DNA of 64,000 bases, taken from NCBI GenBank assembly GCA_017355425.1, contig CP070233.1, forward strand, positions 4,497,501 to 4,561,500, written 5' to 3'. Source of the DNA: Dolichospermum sp. DET69 (lineage in GTDB: Bacteria; Cyanobacteriota; Cyanobacteriia; Cyanobacteriales; Nostocaceae). Position 1 is the first letter of the stretch, and every line of letters starts with the position of its first letter. This document shows, in pieces, positions 1 to 10,012 of the stretch. The notes under the pieces were generated by a model that had not been told where the DNA came from, ran no database searches, and saw nothing but the letters and a program-made list of their open reading frames with translations. The translations under genes were made by a program, and so were the position numbers.

Positions 1-1203
<1,203 letters not shown>

Positions 1204-1493
1204 ACATTTCTTTTTGTTTGCTTTCACAAAACACTCTCATGTCTGTGTCTGCCTGCTAATTCTCTTTCTCTTATGCAGTTTTCAAGGTTCTGGCTGGAAT
1301 TCAACCCAGCATTCTAACTTAATTTGTTAGGTGCTGACTTTGATTCAGTTATGATCTAAAATTTAGTTTTTGACCTAAGGCAAATAATACTTTGAAAGAT
1401 TTATCCCAATCTCGACCGACCTAGGTTAGACCAATTTAGTTTCTGTTGATAACTTTCATTACCTTCGATTTCTAAATGGATTAGGTCTCCCTA
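1204..1493 (-). other. 16S-23S internal transcribed spacer without tRNA genes
   Basis: This is a 290-base spacer. Read leftward it begins with a D1-D1' type helix (GACCTAATCC pairing back to the region around 1420-1440). It then has a boxB-like hairpin (CAGCACCTAAC ... TTAGAATGCTG, about 1308-1340) and a boxA antitermination element (GAACCTTGAAAACTGC, about 1275-1292). No tRNA-Ile or tRNA-Ala cloverleaf is present, so this is the short spacer type; cyanobacteria often carry both types in different rRNA operons. Bases 1382-1399 pair with the 16S leader. Confidence 0.85.
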
Positions 1494-2980
<1,487 letters not shown>

Positions 2981-3163
2981 GTTTCTTCGAGTTTGTTGGC
3001 TCCGACATTAGTTAAAATCTCGGAATCCTCTACAATTATCTAGGAACTAATTCCTAGTAATTTAAATTATCTTACGACGAGGATTGGTTTAATCTATTCT
3101 TTCAAAGTATTATTTTTTCTCGGTTCAGTTGCCGGGAGTTGTTTCTCTCTTCGGCACTTAACT
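2981..3163 (-). other. rRNA operon leader with 16S processing-stem arm
   Basis: This is transcribed leader between the rRNA promoter and 16S. Bases 3098-3115 are an exact 18-base inverted match to 1382-1399 in the spacer. The precursor can therefore form a perfect stem that loops out 16S, as expected for RNase III-type processing. The stem is seen directly; the processing role is inferred from rRNA operons in general. Confidence 0.75.
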
Positions 3164-3192
3164 AATATATCAATCCTTCCTAGTTCTGTCAA
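3164..3192 (-). promoter_or_regulatory. rRNA operon promoter (-35/-10)
   Basis: Read leftward there is a perfect -35 hexamer TTGACA (reverse complement at 3187-3192), a 17-base spacer, and a -10 hexamer TATATT (reverse complement at 3164-3169). It lies about 185 bases upstream of 16S. Spacing and sequence fit a strong housekeeping-sigma promoter for the rRNA operon. Confidence 0.8.
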
Positions 3193-3240
3193 GGGGTTTT
3201 GGCAATCTTTTTTTAGGGATGGTTAATTTGTTGGGGGTGA

Positions 3241-3261
3241 AAAGCTCAAAAAGCTTGAGCA
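3241..3261 (-). terminator. Rho-independent terminator of the S8 protease gene
   Basis: Leftward, GCTCAA-GCTTT-TTGAGC forms a 6-bp stem directly followed by TTTT. It sits 83 bases downstream of the protease stop and upstream of the rRNA promoter, so it should insulate the two transcription units. Confidence 0.55.
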
Positions 3262-3343
3262 GAAGGGATTTACTCTAGTTATTTTTTTTCTGAGTGGTTA
3301 AGCTTTGAAGAATGAAACTGTATTTTTTGTGGTGTGGGTTGGA

Positions 3344-4825
3344 TTATTGCCAATAGTCTTTATGATCTTGGCTATCAAAACTATCTTTACTGTTGTTGAT
3401 TGGGGTTTGGTCGTCATAGTAGTGTGGCGTGGATTGAGTGAAGGTGTATGTTAGGCTCTGACTTTGGTAGCTGGACTGCTGTGCGGGCGATGTTTCTAGA
3501 CCACCAACACGCAACTTTAACGAATTTTCGCTAATGGAGACGACAATGGGAGGAAGGGGAATAGAGTTTGATGATTGAGATTGCAGGCTAAAAGGTAATT
3601 GTGATCCTATATTAATCAGATTAATAAATTGCAAGGGAAAAAAGGAGTCTAGCGGGGGGAATAAAGATGGCATTTGCAACCCCGGTGAAGGTGTTGGTGT
3701 TGTCGGCTGTGGATTAGTGCTATTTTCGGAGGCGCTGATGATGAGTTGCCGGACTTGGCTTTCTGTTAGATTAGGCATAGCACTAAGGATGAGAGCGACA
3801 ACACCGGCAATGTGAGGAGCTGCCATAGAAGTGCCGTTGTAAAGGGCATATTGATTATTGGGTATTGTAGAGTAAACATCAACACCTGGCGCGGTAACAT
3901 AGGTAATTTCTTGAGAACCAGAACGGTTGGAAAAGTCAGCCAGGTTATTATTTTTATCTACTGCACCTACGGCAATGCCTGAATTATAGGCGTAGCGAGC
4001 GGGATAAGATGGTATTGGGTTGCCATCATTACCTGCTGCCATGACAACAATTACGCCTTTTTTGCCGGCATATTCGATAGCTGACTTGAGAGTATCATTA
4101 GAGGAATTGCCTCCTAAACTAAGATTAATGACATTTGCGCCATTATCAACTGCATAATAAATGCCTTTGGCAATATTTGAGTAAGAACCTGAGCCATTTG
4201 CATCTAGGACTTTGACTGGCATAATTCTGGAATTATAGGCAATGCCAGTAACACCAATACCGTTATTTTCTGCGGCTATAGTTCCAGAAACATGAGTACC
4301 ATGACCATTATTGTCTAGAACATTGTTATTGCTAGTATCAAAGTTCCAGCCTTGAACATCGTCAATATAACCGTTAGCATCATCATCTATGCCATTACCA
4401 GCTACTTCTTTGCTATTACTCCAAATATTGTTTTTTAAGTCTTCATGGTTATAGTCTACGCCTGTATCTATTACAGCAACGACAACACCTTTGCCTGTAT
4501 ATCCATGTTGCCAAGCTTCCGGAGCTTTGATCAAATCTGCTCCCCAATTATTGCCACCCATGTCAGGAACATCCGCATAGGGACTTTCACCAGCGGCTTT
4601 ACTGACTGCTAATCCAGCATTTACTAAGCCATAGCCATTGCTTGAGTTATAACTACTATTACTAGCAATAGATGGGTTTGTTTCTAGATTATCTGGGCTA
4701 GAGGAACTATGTTTACCCCAATTGATACTATTATCAATTGGATTTTGAAAAGAATTAATTAGTGAAATAGGAGTGTAATTGATTTCTTTTTGAGATGAAA
4801 GGTTTTGAGAAATATCAAATGACAT
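3344..4825 (-). CDS. subtilisin-like serine protease (S8 family)
   Basis: This is a 493-residue subtilase. The catalytic triad is visible as Asp120 (AVIDTGVDYNHEDL), His175 (NGHGTHVSG) and Ser333 (NGTSMAAPHIAG), with the oxyanion Asn266 in AAGNDG. The catalytic domain spans about residues 95-365. Residues 1-90 are a low-complexity Asn/Ser-rich stretch, and the last 120 residues are Pro/Ser-rich. No signal peptide or membrane segment is visible, so export is uncertain. The family resembles cyanobacterial Ca-dependent or intracellular subtilases, but this assignment is only to S8. It has its own terminator and stands alone. The protease function is secure; the substrate is unknown. Confidence 0.92.
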   Translation of the reverse strand: MSFDISQNLSSQKEINYTPISLINSFQNPIDNSINWGKHSSSSPDNLETNPSIASNSSYNSSNGYGLVNAGLAVSKAAGESPYADVPDMGGNNWGADLIKAPEAWQHGYTGKGVVVAVIDTGVDYNHEDLKNNIWSNSKEVAGNGIDDDANGYIDDVQGWNFDTSNNNVLDNNGHGTHVSGTIAAENNGIGVTGIAYNSRIMPVKVLDANGSGSYSNIAKGIYYAVDNGANVINLSLGGNSSNDTLKSAIEYAGKKGVIVVMAAGNDGNPIPSYPARYAYNSGIAVGAVDKNNNLADFSNRSGSQEITYVTAPGVDVYSTIPNNQYALYNGTSMAAPHIAGVVALILSAMPNLTESQVRQLIISASENSTNPQPTTPTPSPGLQMPSLFPPLDSFFPLQFINLINIGSQLPFSLQSQSSNSIPLPPIVVSISENSLKLRVGGLETSPAQQSSYQSQSLTYTFTQSTPHYYDDQTPINNSKDSFDSQDHKDYWQ

Positions 4826-5329
4826 AAGTATTTAATCCCTAAAAATAGCAATATTTTCTCTGACAAGATAATTTTGTCAAAATCTGCAAATACAATAATT
4901 TGAAATTGAAATTACCAGTTATTCCCTTTTGTTAATTATTACTATGAGTTAGTTGTACAAAAAGATGTTTTAATTACGAATAAATTTTTATTTAATAAAT
5001 GATGCTAATAAGAAAAATAAATTAATATTTGATGACAATAAAAGATATGATTTCATGACAAAATCATGATTATTTTATATTACGGATAGTGATCTGTTAT
5101 TGTCTATAAATACCAAAATCCCCAACTTTTTCAAAAAGCTGGGGATCTAAAAAATGATCAGCTAAAACGCACCTAATTTAAATATTTGGGCGGGCAGGGA
5201 TGCCCACCCCACAATATTTACACTCTTAACAGGTTATACAATGTAAATGCAGAATAGCTTACTTTGAAATAATTTTGGTTCTGACGTTACTTTTATGGAG
5301 AATTAAGTAGGTAGATATAAAATATCCTC
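4826..5329. other. 504-base intergenic stretch with two dispersed hairpin repeats
   Basis: No gene is seen. It holds two palindromes. One at 5118-5146 (ATCCCCAACTTTTTC paired with AAAAAGCTGGGGAT) could terminate the leftward metallochaperone gene. One at 5188-5209 (GGGCGGGCA ... TGCCCACCC) belongs to a family also found near 42120, 43855 and 56400. The rest is AT-rich and probably carries the protease promoter. Confidence 0.5.
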
Positions 5330-5524
5330 TTATGAAGGAGGATAACCAGCAGCAATCAAAGCTTCTTTAATTGCAGTTTCTGAAGCTTGAGTTTCTATAT
5401 TGACAAACTTGGTTTTAGGATCAGCTTCCACAATAGCATTAGCGTCAATAGCTTTAACTGCATTGGTAATATTATTAGCACAAGTAGCACAAGCCATTCC
5501 GGGAACAGTGAGTTTAATTGTCAT
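5330..5524 (-). CDS. Atx1-like heavy-metal (copper) chaperone
   Basis: This 64-residue protein is a single HMA domain with the metal-binding motif GMACATCANN near residue 10. The two Cys of CxxC normally bind Cu(I) and hand it to P-type ATPases. Length and overall pattern match the 64-residue cyanobacterial Atx1 that delivers copper to thylakoid ATPases. No ATPase gene is adjacent, so the partner is elsewhere. A purine-rich stretch (AAAAAGGAG) precedes the start. Copper rather than another soft metal is inferred from the family. Confidence 0.85.
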   Translation of the reverse strand: MTIKLTVPGMACATCANNITNAVKAIDANAIVEADPKTKFVNIETQASETAIKEALIAAGYPPS

Positions 5525-5723
5525 AGGTAAAAAGGAGTGAAAACTCTATTAAAAGTCAAAAAAATACGCGTCTTAAGTAACTGCATTATGCCTGAAAAGA
5601 AAGTATATCCTAAATTTTCTAGATTAATTAGTCAAGGTAGAACAATTGTTGATTGTTGGTACCAAAAAACTAATCTCACTGCGCGGATTTTAACCTGTTA
5701 CCTGTGGTAGTTGACAGCCAAAC

Positions 5724-5753
5724 ATTAATATAGTAGTTTTGTACTATATTAAT
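5724..5753. promoter_or_regulatory. 12-bp perfect inverted repeat upstream of the KTSC gene
   Basis: ATTAATATAGTA, a 6-base loop (GTTTTG) and TACTATATTAAT form a perfect palindrome ending 38 bases before the downstream start codon. It could be an operator or an RNA hairpin. There is no T-tract, and the next gene to the left ends its own unit about 200 bases away, so a terminator is less likely. Confidence 0.45.
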
Positions 5754-5791
5754 CTGGTTCTCACTGTCATCTACCTATCGGGAATAAAGCA

Positions 5792-6211
5792 ATGAAGCTA
5801 TCTAAAATGGATTTAAGCAGTTTGTTGGCTATTTCTCACTCTGAGGGATATTTGCAATTATTACTCGACAGAGGCAACGAGTTTGAATTAATGCAAATTG
5901 CTGCCCCAGTAGAGGCTTATGAAGGTTTAAAACAACTAAATGAGGTAATTTCTGATACTGTACACGATGAAGAAGAAATTCCCATGCTACAGGTTAATTC
6001 ATCTGTGGCTTATGCAATTGGTTATGATGCTGATTCACAAATTTTGCAAGTAGAATTCCAAAGTGGTGAACTTTATCAATATTTTGATGTAGCAGCAGAA
6101 ACTTGGGAAGATTTTCATTCAGCAGATTCTATTGGTGAATTTTTTAATCAAGAAATCAAAGGTAATTATGAATGCGATTGCATAGATAATATGTATGATG
6201 AAGATTATTAA
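5792..6211 (+). CDS. KTSC domain-containing protein
   Basis: This is a 139-residue acidic protein. Residues about 70-128 match the KTSC pattern: SSVAYAIGYD, then a hydrophobic strand ending in the FQSGELYQYFDV turn, then a helix with FFNQEIKGNYEC. KTSC domains occur at the C-terminus of some lysyl-tRNA synthetases and as small stand-alone proteins; their function is not established. The first 65 residues are a helical extension I do not recognise. A perfect palindrome lies just upstream. Expression alone or with a partner cannot be told from the sequence. Confidence 0.7.
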   Translation: MKLSKMDLSSLLAISHSEGYLQLLLDRGNEFELMQIAAPVEAYEGLKQLNEVISDTVHDEEEIPMLQVNSSVAYAIGYDADSQILQVEFQSGELYQYFDVAAETWEDFHSADSIGEFFNQEIKGNYECDCIDNMYDEDY

Positions 6212-6266
6212 ATTCAAAAAACTTATCTTACCCAACAAAAATTTTAACAATTTTGGTTTTCTCTCA

Positions 6267-8792
6267 TTAACTCTGAATTAATGTTTGGAAACCCGGCTCA
6301 TTTTTAATCTCATCAAAATCAATGTCACTTGCAGCATCTTCTCGATAAATGGGATTAAATTCAATGGCTTTTTGCAGATTTTCTAAAGCTAATTCCACCT
6401 TTCTTTGTAGTGCATAACAAGCAGCTTTGTTATAATAGGCACTAGGATAATCAAATTTAATTTCTAGTGCTTTATCGAAACTGGTAATTGCTTCATCATC
6501 TTCTCCCAACATTACCAATGTGTAACCTCGTTTATCCCAAACTTTAGGAGAATTGGGTTGAAATTCTAAAGCTTTATCAAAAGAAGCAACTGCATCTTCA
6601 TAACGTTCTAATTCTACCAAAGATAAACCACGATTTACCCAAGCAACTCCATCATCAGGTTTAATTTTAGTGACTTTATCAAAACAGTTAAAAGCCTCTT
6701 GATGTTTGCCTAAATTTCCACAAGCTACACCAATATCACACCAAGCTTGATGATATTCAGGATTGATTTTGATAGCTTGATTGTAGGAAGCTATAGCATC
6801 TTTATAGCGTTTTAGACGATTAAGGATTATGCCACGTTTTAGCCAATTTTCTGGATTTTCTGGTTGAATTTTAATAAGTTGTTCATAAATAGCTAAAGCA
6901 TCTTCATGACGTTTTTCTAAAAATAGCATTTCTGCTCGTTTGATATAATCATCAATAGAAACTTGTGGTTGTAATGCTGCTGGTGCTTTTTCTGGCGCTG
7001 GAGTTGGTGTAATTTCGGCTAACTCTTTGAGAATTATCTCTTTACGTTGTTGAGCATCAATTTCTAACTTTTGCAAATTTTCCAGAACAGTAGTTTGCTG
7101 TTTTTGCACGTCAGTTTGTAAATCTGAGAATTGAGATGTAAATTCTCCTCCAGATTTTTCTAAATTCTCAATAATTTGCTGTTGTCGTTGAATAGCTGTA
7201 TTTTGTAATTCTCCAACTTGGTGAGAAAATTCAGCTTCTAATTTTTGCAAATTTTCTAGAACAGTAGTTTGCTGTTTTTGCACGTCAGTTTGTAAATCTG
7301 AAAATTGAGATGTAAATTCTCCTCCAGATTTTTCTAAATTATCAATAATTTGCTGTTGTCGTTGAATAGCTGTATTTTGTAATTCTCCAACTTGATGAGA
7401 AAATTCAGCTTCTAACTTTTGCAAATTTTCCAAAACAGTATTTTGCTGTTTTTGCACGTCAGTCTGTAAATCTGAGAATTGAGATGTAAATTCTCCTCCA
7501 GATTTTTGTAAATTATTAATAATTTGCTGTTGTCGTTGAATAGCTGTATTTTGTAATTCTCGAACTTGATGAGAAAATTCAGCTTCTAATTTTTGCAAAT
7601 TTTCCAGAACAGTAGTTTGCTGTTTGTTCACGTCAGTTTGTAAATCTGAAAATTGAGATGTAAATTCTCCTCCAGATTTTTCTAAATTCTCAATAATTTG
7701 CCGTTGTCGTTGAATAGCTGTATTTTGTAACTCTCCAACTTGATGAGAAAATTCGTCTTGTATTTTAGCTAAACCATCAAGCAATTGATATTTTTGAACT
7801 TGAGCATCAGTTTTTAATTCAGTAACATCTGACTTAAATATATTATTAAGAGTTTCGATATTTTCTGTAACTATATCTTTTTGATTTTTAACATCTAATT
7901 GAAATTGTGATAATTCATGAGTAAATTCTGATTGTAATTTTGCCAAACTTTCTAAAGCATGATATTTTTGTTCTTGAGTCTCTGACTCCAAACTCTGAAC
8001 TAATCCCTGAGACTGAGATATCAAATCAGCGCGAGATTGTTCAATACTATTAACAGCAATATCTTTTTGGGTTTCTACTTCTGATTTAAGTTGGGTAAAT
8101 TGAGAGAATAACTCTATCTCTAATTTTTTAACATTGTCAATTGCAATTCTTTGTTGTTGAGCAGATAAACTTAATTGTTCTAGTTGAGTATTTAATCTAA
8201 ATTCTAAATTACTAATATTCTCTTGAGCAGATTTAACTTCAAGTTCCAAAGCTGTTAAAAACTCTTGTTTTGATTTGGGTAAATCAGATAAAAGAATAGA
8301 TAAATTTTGTTCCTCCCCTTGAATCTTTTGTTTCAGATTATTAACTTCCTGTGCTAATTCTTGAGTAGTATTTTTAGATTCTTGAATTAGTTGTTTTGCT
8401 TCTGATTGAACTGTAGTTAATTGAGTTTGTAAATTTTTAATACCTTGGATTTGCTGCATTGCTCGTTCTCCAATTTCTCGAATTACGGCTCGACGAAAAA
8501 ACCATAATATAGCAATTAAAGCCACAGGAAATAAACTTAAAATAGTCAACCAAATATTAAGTAAAGTGTTGGTGCGAGTAAAAGCTCGTTCAAAATTCGA
8601 TTGAACTTGTTTTTGAGCTTTAGTTTCCTCTCGTAGTCGCGCTAATTCTTCTCGTTCCTGATTTGATAGTATCTGAGCCGTAGCAGATGGTACAAGATAG
8701 CTACTGATAAAAGCCGTTGATAGCAGTAAGGGTGACAAGAAAATGGCGCTTTTTAAAGCTAGATCTGAGAATATGGGGTTTTTGTTTTTCAT
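6267..8792 (-). CDS. membrane-anchored coiled-coil/TPR repeat protein
   Basis: This is an 841-residue protein. Residues about 15-38 are a hydrophobic signal or anchor segment, and residues about 74-97 form a second membrane helix (LTILSLFPVALIAILWFF). Residues about 100-590 are one long coiled coil rich in Gln, Glu and Leu. Within it, residues about 350-580 consist of four nearly identical 58-residue units (each with SGGEFTSQFSDLQTD). A short Pro/Ala linker follows. Residues about 610-841 hold about six TPR units. The architecture suggests a scaffold reaching from the membrane to a TPR protein-binding head. No enzymatic motif is seen. The gene stands alone, with a divergent toxin gene upstream. 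Function is unknown. Confidence 0.85.
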   Translation of the reverse strand: MKNKNPIFSDLALKSAIFLSPLLLSTAFISSYLVPSATAQILSNQEREELARLREETKAQKQVQSNFERAFTRTNTLLNIWLTILSLFPVALIAILWFFRRAVIREIGERAMQQIQGIKNLQTQLTTVQSEAKQLIQESKNTTQELAQEVNNLKQKIQGEEQNLSILLSDLPKSKQEFLTALELEVKSAQENISNLEFRLNTQLEQLSLSAQQQRIAIDNVKKLEIELFSQFTQLKSEVETQKDIAVNSIEQSRADLISQSQGLVQSLESETQEQKYHALESLAKLQSEFTHELSQFQLDVKNQKDIVTENIETLNNIFKSDVTELKTDAQVQKYQLLDGLAKIQDEFSHQVGELQNTAIQRQRQIIENLEKSGGEFTSQFSDLQTDVNKQQTTVLENLQKLEAEFSHQVRELQNTAIQRQQQIINNLQKSGGEFTSQFSDLQTDVQKQQNTVLENLQKLEAEFSHQVGELQNTAIQRQQQIIDNLEKSGGEFTSQFSDLQTDVQKQQTTVLENLQKLEAEFSHQVGELQNTAIQRQQQIIENLEKSGGEFTSQFSDLQTDVQKQQTTVLENLQKLEIDAQQRKEIILKELAEITPTPAPEKAPAALQPQVSIDDYIKRAEMLFLEKRHEDALAIYEQLIKIQPENPENWLKRGIILNRLKRYKDAIASYNQAIKINPEYHQAWCDIGVACGNLGKHQEAFNCFDKVTKIKPDDGVAWVNRGLSLVELERYEDAVASFDKALEFQPNSPKVWDKRGYTLVMLGEDDEAITSFDKALEIKFDYPSAYYNKAACYALQRKVELALENLQKAIEFNPIYREDAASDIDFDEIKNEPGFQTLIQS
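7050..7750 (-). repeat. four tandem 174-bp coding repeats (58 residues each)
   Basis: The coiled-coil part of the TPR protein contains four direct repeats of 174 bp, nearly identical in DNA as well as protein; only a few positions differ (NKQQ/QKQQ, IENLEK/INNLQK). A diverged older unit precedes them. This indicates recent expansion and possible length variation between strains or assembly collapse. Confidence 0.8.
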
Positions 8793-8959
8793 GACTATTT
8801 TCCCTATCCGGTGGTTAGTTTTTGCAGGAGCGTGACTGGATGTTAGGGTAGCTGTTTGATATTAGCAGATTATTTAGAGAGATATCCCCCATTTTAGAAT
8901 GGAAGTATGGAAAATTAAAAGCTATTAAAGTTTTGTATTTTTCAATTTATGTGCAAAAA

Positions 8960-8978
8960 TATATCAGATTTGATATAA
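8960..8978 (+). promoter_or_regulatory. operator-like palindrome overlapping a -10 box of the toxin-antitoxin genes
   Basis: TATATCA-GATT-TGATATA is a 7-bp inverted repeat at 8960-8977. It overlaps a TATAAT hexamer at 8973-8978, only 7 bases before the toxin ATG. Position and symmetry fit autorepression by the Xre antitoxin. That is inference; no matching -35 box is obvious. Confidence 0.4.
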
Positions 8979-8985
8979 TAAAAAT

Positions 8986-9318
8986 ATGGAGCAAGCTGAT
9001 AAACCTCTAGTTTGGCTACATGGGGAAGTTAAAACTCCGCCATTTACTGAAGCAGCACGAATAGAGGTTGGTGTATTACTGAGGCGTTTACAGCAAGGTG
9101 AAAATCTCGAAATGCCTCATTCTCGACAAATGCCAAGTATGGGAACACACTGTCACGAGTTAAGGGTGAGAGATGCAGATAAGAATTGGAGAATCATTTA
9201 CAGAATTGATGATGATGCGATATTAATTGTGGAAGTATTCAACAAAAGTTCCAGAGAAACACCAGATAGTGTGATTGATATCTGTAAAAAACGGTTAGGT
9301 AAATATGACAGAGATTGA
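8986..9318 (+). CDS. RelE/HigB-superfamily toxin (Gp49-like)
   Basis: This is a 110-residue protein of the phage Gp49/HigB-like family, the toxin half of type II addiction modules. The body shows the pattern of these ribosome-dependent mRNA interferases: LLRRLQQGENLEMPHSRQM, then HELRVRDADKNWRIIYRID, then ILIVEVFNKSSRETP. It is followed at once by an Xre-type antitoxin, with the toxin gene first as in higBA-type pairs. The toxin stop (9316-9318) lies inside the ribosome-binding region of the next gene, which suggests translational coupling. Activity is inferred from the family. Confidence 0.82.
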   Translation: MEQADKPLVWLHGEVKTPPFTEAARIEVGVLLRRLQQGENLEMPHSRQMPSMGTHCHELRVRDADKNWRIIYRIDDDAILIVEVFNKSSRETPDSVIDICKKRLGKYDRD

Positions 9319-9332
9319 AAGGATTATATTTT

Positions 9333-9650
9333 ATGGATAAATCAAAGAGAGAACGTCTAGAAGCTAAAGGTTGGAAAGTTGGAACAGTCGCAGAATTTCT
9401 GGAACTAACCCCAGAGGAAGCAGCGTTAGTAGAAATTAAATTAGCTCTCAGTCGCAGTTTGAAAGAACGAAGACAAAATTTAATGACTCAGGCTGATTTA
9501 GCAGCGAAACTTCATTCTAGTCAACCCAGAATTGCTAATGCTGAAAATGGAGATGCTTCTGTTTCAATTGAGTTATTGATCCGGGCGATGTTAGCTACTG
9601 GTGCAACTCCCCAAGATATCGGTAAAGTCATTGCTAGTATTAGGGAGTGA
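9333..9650 (+). CDS. Xre-family HTH antitoxin
   Basis: This 105-residue protein has a helix-turn-helix of the Cro/C1 type in its second half (MTQADLAAKLHSSQPRIANAE). The N-terminal helical part (KRERLEAKGWKVGTVAEFLEL) is typical of antitoxins paired with Gp49-like toxins. I chose the ATG at 9333 because AAAGGA lies 9 bases before it; an upstream TTG at 9315 in the same frame overlaps the toxin stop and has no such site. It probably neutralises the upstream toxin and represses the operon. Confidence 0.85.
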   Translation: MDKSKRERLEAKGWKVGTVAEFLELTPEEAALVEIKLALSRSLKERRQNLMTQADLAAKLHSSQPRIANAENGDASVSIELLIRAMLATGATPQDIGKVIASIRE

Positions 9651-10012
9651 GATTATTAGAACTTACTTACAAGTAATGGAAAAACTAACCACGAAGACAC
9701 GAAGTACACGAAGAAATAAGAGTTTCAGAGAGTTTTTGTATAAGTGCTAAAAATCAAGAAATAAAAGAATGAGCCGAACAAAGTCGCTCATTAAATAGAA
9801 GAATATAGAAATTTAGTATTTCCTGATTTCCTTAATGCTACGCTTCGCAATTTGTTACTAACTAATTTTAATGGTTAAATCTTGCTATTGTCAATACAGT
9901 TTTTGTCTAACTTATACTCATTCCCCCACTATCCTACCCAACCTTGTCAAGAACCTTTCCCCAATGCTACCGTCTATAATTTGACGTAGTAGTTGTACAG
10001 AGTGCAGAAACC
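9651..10012. other. 362-base intergenic stretch
   Basis: No gene is seen. It contains a dispersed cyanobacterial repeat, ACCACGAAGACACGAAG at about 9688, related to sequences at 38084 and 38898, and a GCTACGCTTCGC motif near 9838. The 3' half probably holds the promoter of the oxidoreductase, but no clear box pair stands out. Confidence 0.4.

Noticed and set aside
1204-1493. tRNA-Ile or tRNA-Ala in the rRNA spacer
   Set aside because: No cloverleaf or conserved T-arm is found in these 290 bases.
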